From Propionivibrio sp. (GTDB taxonomy: Bacteria; Pseudomonadota; Gammaproteobacteria; Burkholderiales; Rhodocyclaceae), in the NCBI GenBank assembly GCA_003249625.1, contig QKII01000363.1, positions 1 to 8,041 on the forward strand: DNA of 8,041 bases, in the 5' to 3' direction. The position numbers were made by a program, and so were the translations under genes. Every line of letters begins with the position of its first letter. Positions within the stretch are counted from its first letter, which is position 1. Shown here piece by piece: positions 7,009 to 8,041 of the stretch. The notes beneath the pieces were generated by a model, which saw nothing but the letters and a program-made list of their open reading frames with translations, did no database searches and was not told the origin of the DNA.

Positions 7009-7201
7009 GCGCACAGGCCGGTATCCGGGCTCACGAGTCTTGATGCACCGCCTTCCCAGGCTTTCGCCCAGTGGCATTTCGATGCATCCACACTCGCTTA
7101 CCGTTGCGGGGGCAGCACAGGCCTTGCGTCGCAAAAACACCGACGCGCACCTGTTTCCCGTTCAACCACCAGTGGAGAATCCACTTGGCGGCACCTTGCG
7201 C
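7009..7201 (-). ncRNA. Cobalamin (B12) riboswitch aptamer
   Basis: This leader RNA binds adenosylcobalamin and represses the btu/cob operon. Hallmarks on the - strand, 5' to 3': an outer closing stem GCGCA (7201-7197) with UGCGC (7013-7009); a GGGAAACAGGTG segment; GCCTGTGCTGCCCCCGCAAC followed by GGTAAGC (together at about 7122-7096), the conserved core; a GAUGCA/UGCAUC stem (7088-7083 with 7047-7042) enclosing the invariant GCCACUG (7075-7069) and a GAAA tetraloop; and the B12 box GAGCCCGGATACCGGCC (7032-7016). The length of about 193 nt is typical. Location and gene content downstream agree. The exact ends are approximate. Confidence 0.96.
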
Positions 7202-7237
7202 TACTGATTCCCGTTCCACGAAGAAACGGAAGTGGCG

Positions 7238-7266
7238 ATTATACTGCACGCCGTCACTGCTTCACG
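7238..7266 (-). promoter_or_regulatory. Promoter of the btuB operon
   Basis: A perfect TATAAT -10 box (7243-7238) lies about 37 nt before the riboswitch's first stem, so transcription would begin near 7231. With a 17-nt spacer the -35 position (7266-7261) reads CGTGAA, a poor match, so either an activator or another -35 may be used. A small hairpin (CCGTT/AACGG, 7229-7211) would sit at the very 5' end of the transcript. Confidence 0.6.
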
Positions 7267-7274
7267 AAAGTGGA

Positions 7275-7303
7275 CGGAGTAGACAAATCACCTTTAGACT
7301 CCG
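7275..7303. repeat. Inverted repeat between divergent promoters
   Basis: Perfect 6-bp arms CGGAGT (7275-7280) and ACTCCG (7298-7303) are separated by 17 nt, centred at 7289. It lies between the btuB -35 region and the zapB -35 box, where a shared regulator could bind. No known regulator motif was recognised. Confidence 0.35.
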
Positions 7304-7313
7304 CGCTTGTTCC

Positions 7314-7343
7314 TTGACTTGATTCGTTTTCGAAAACTATAGT
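7314..7343 (+). promoter_or_regulatory. Sigma-70-type promoter of zapB-zapA
   Basis: TTGACT (7314-7319), an 18-nt spacer and TATAGT (7338-7343) form a good housekeeping promoter. The predicted start of transcription is about 7 nt beyond the -10 box, at or next to the zapB ATG (7350). The spacer contains a perfect 12-bp palindrome, GTTTTCGAAAAC (7326-7337). Confidence 0.65.
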
Positions 7344-7349
7344 CCGCCC

Positions 7350-7559
7350 ATGCTCAACGAATTCAATGCGCTCGAAAGCAAAATCGCACAGACGGTAGCC
7401 CTCTGCCGCTCGCTGCGGGAGGAAAACACGCAACTGCGCCAGCAGCTCGCCGCCGCGGAGGCAGAAAAGAAACGCCTGGCCGAACGCATGGACACCGCGC
7501 GCGAGCGGCTCGAACAGCTTGCGCAACGATTGCCCGAAGGCGAAACCACCGCCCCCTGA
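7350..7559 (+). CDS. zapB: ZapB-like cell-division coiled-coil protein
   Basis: A 69-residue protein that is nearly all coiled coil: leucines and alanines recur with heptad spacing from about residue 2 to 60 (ALCRSLREENTQLRQQL, KKRLAERMDTARERL), ending in a short loose tail. It resembles the small ZapB/TIGR02449-type proteins encoded just before zapA in beta- and gammaproteobacteria. ZapB works with ZapA to bundle FtsZ and organise the division ring at midcell. There is no enzymatic motif. The ATG at 7350 lacks a ribosome-binding site and sits almost at the predicted transcription start, suggesting a leaderless mRNA. It is 8 nt upstream of zapA, so the two form an operon. The family name rests on small size, coiled-coil character and synteny; the exact orthology to E. 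coli ZapB is less sure. Confidence 0.8.
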   Translation: MLNEFNALESKIAQTVALCRSLREENTQLRQQLAAAEAEKKRLAERMDTARERLEQLAQRLPEGETTAP

Positions 7560-7567
7560 GTCCGCCC

Positions 7568-7912
7568 ATGCCCAACGAAAACCATTATCTCGACATCACC
7601 CTGCTCGGCAAGGAATACCGGGTCGCCTGCCCGCCCGAGGAACGTGACGCTCTGCAGAACGCCGTCGCCTACGTCGACAACCGGATGCGCGAAATCGCCG
7701 AGAAGACGCACAGCAACATCGCCGAACGGATCGCCGTGATGGCTGCCCTCAACATCGCCCACGAATTCCTCGCACAGGAGCGTGCGCCGGCGGTTTCTCC
7801 GTCCGAATCGCGGGCAGCCGGGGGGGTGGACATCGACGCGGCAAAGGGTAGAATCGCCGACATGGAAGCACAACTTGACGCGGTGCTCGCACCACAAGAC
7901 AAGTTGCTTTGA
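7568..7912 (+). CDS. zapA: Cell division protein ZapA
   Basis: A cytoplasmic FtsZ-associated protein that crosslinks and stabilises FtsZ protofilaments in the division ring. The 114 residues show the ZapA layout: a small N-terminal alpha/beta domain with the family pattern LDITLLGKEYRVACPPEERDALQNAVAYVDNRM written over residues 8-40, then a long helix (IAERIAVMAALNIAHEFL, about 51-68), an Ala/Ser-rich linker around 72-86, and a short C-terminal coiled coil (GRIADMEAQLDAVL). Typical members are about 100-110 residues. The ATG at 7568 lies 8 nt after the zapB stop and has no clear ribosome-binding site (TGAGTCCGCCC precedes it). Re-initiation or coupling from zapB is therefore likely. A 6S RNA gene follows directly, as in many proteobacteria. 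Confidence 0.93.
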   Translation: MPNENHYLDITLLGKEYRVACPPEERDALQNAVAYVDNRMREIAEKTHSNIAERIAVMAALNIAHEFLAQERAPAVSPSESRAAGGVDIDAAKGRIADMEAQLDAVLAPQDKLL

Positions 7913-7919
7913 GCTTCCG

Positions 7920-8041
7920 CCAGTTGTTCCCTGCAGTGTTCGTCAAGGCCATAGATTCCTTGAACCAATGCTAAATTGGCATCGGTAGCTGACCAAAAAC
8001 TGCTGTTGTGTTCGCCCCTCCGTCGGGTGGACCTGATGCGG
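7920..8041 (+). ncRNA. ssrS: 6S RNA (SsrS), 5' part, cut by the window end
   Basis: 6S RNA folds to mimic an open promoter and sequesters sigma-70 RNA polymerase in stationary phase; it is usually about 180 nt, so roughly the last third is missing here. The 5' segment TTCCCTGCAGTGTTCGTC followed by ATTCCTTGAACC (7928-7965) resembles the 5' closing stem and central-bubble strand of proteobacterial 6S (compare TTCGC...CCCCTGAGCC in E. coli as I recall it). The later CCTCCGTCGGGTGGACC matches the apical/returning part. Position immediately after zapA is the conserved synteny. The 5' end is approximate and no separate promoter could be fixed, so it may be processed from a longer transcript starting in or before zapA. 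Confidence 0.78.

Noticed and set aside
6868..7140. Upstream extension of btuB toward 7140
   Set aside because: Covers the riboswitch and leader; the signal peptide and ribosome-binding site place the start at 6867.
6808..7317. 169-codon + strand frame across the B12 riboswitch
   Set aside because: It runs antisense through a strongly conserved structured RNA and has no protein features.
1..8041. CRISPR array, insertion sequence, tRNA or phage attachment site
   Set aside because: No regularly spaced repeats, transposase-like frames, terminal inverted repeats or cloverleaf sequences were seen on either strand.

Overview
The window is about 60-65% G+C with dense, well-recognised core genes. 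The gene content (an N-ATPase-type gamma subunit, a riboswitch-controlled btu/cob operon, and zapB-zapA followed by 6S RNA) suggests a betaproteobacterium, perhaps of the Rhodocyclales. The order-level placement is inferred from gene style and synteny, not from a search.

Layout: (1) Positions 2-220, + strand: the C-terminal end of an F1 ATPase gamma subunit that resembles the N-ATPase type. (2) 221-364: a convergent gap with two abutting inverted repeats. (3) 365-1315, - strand: a TehA/SLAC1-family membrane channel. (4) 1358-6867, - strand: five tightly spaced cobalamin genes, transcribed in the order btuB (outer-membrane receptor), btuC (inner-membrane permease), btuD (ATPase), cobO/btuR (cobalamin adenosyltransferase), cobB/cbiA (cobyrinate a,c-diamide synthase). 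(5) 6868-7349: an intergenic region holding the btuB leader, with a clear cobalamin riboswitch at about 7009-7201 and a terminator-like hairpin with a U7 tract, plus two divergent promoters with palindromic elements between and inside them. (6) 7350-7912, + strand: a ZapB-like coiled-coil protein and ZapA, two FtsZ-ring factors. (7) From about 7920 to the window end, + strand: the 5' part of a 6S RNA gene, in the usual place after zapA.

How it works together: BtuB brings corrinoid across the outer membrane using TonB, and BtuCD pumps it across the inner membrane. CobO adenosylates it, and CobB amidates cobyrinate in the biosynthetic branch. The riboswitch senses adenosylcobalamin and would switch the whole operon off when B12 is sufficient. 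No btuF gene lies in the operon. tehA follows cobB by 42 nt on the same strand and may be read through from it.

I see no CRISPR array, transposon, tRNA or clearly novel system. The most interesting signals are small: a perfect 12-bp palindrome filling the zapB promoter spacer, a predicted leaderless zapB start, a near-identical 21-nt segment at the starts of both zapB and zapA, and the detailed architecture of the B12 riboswitch.
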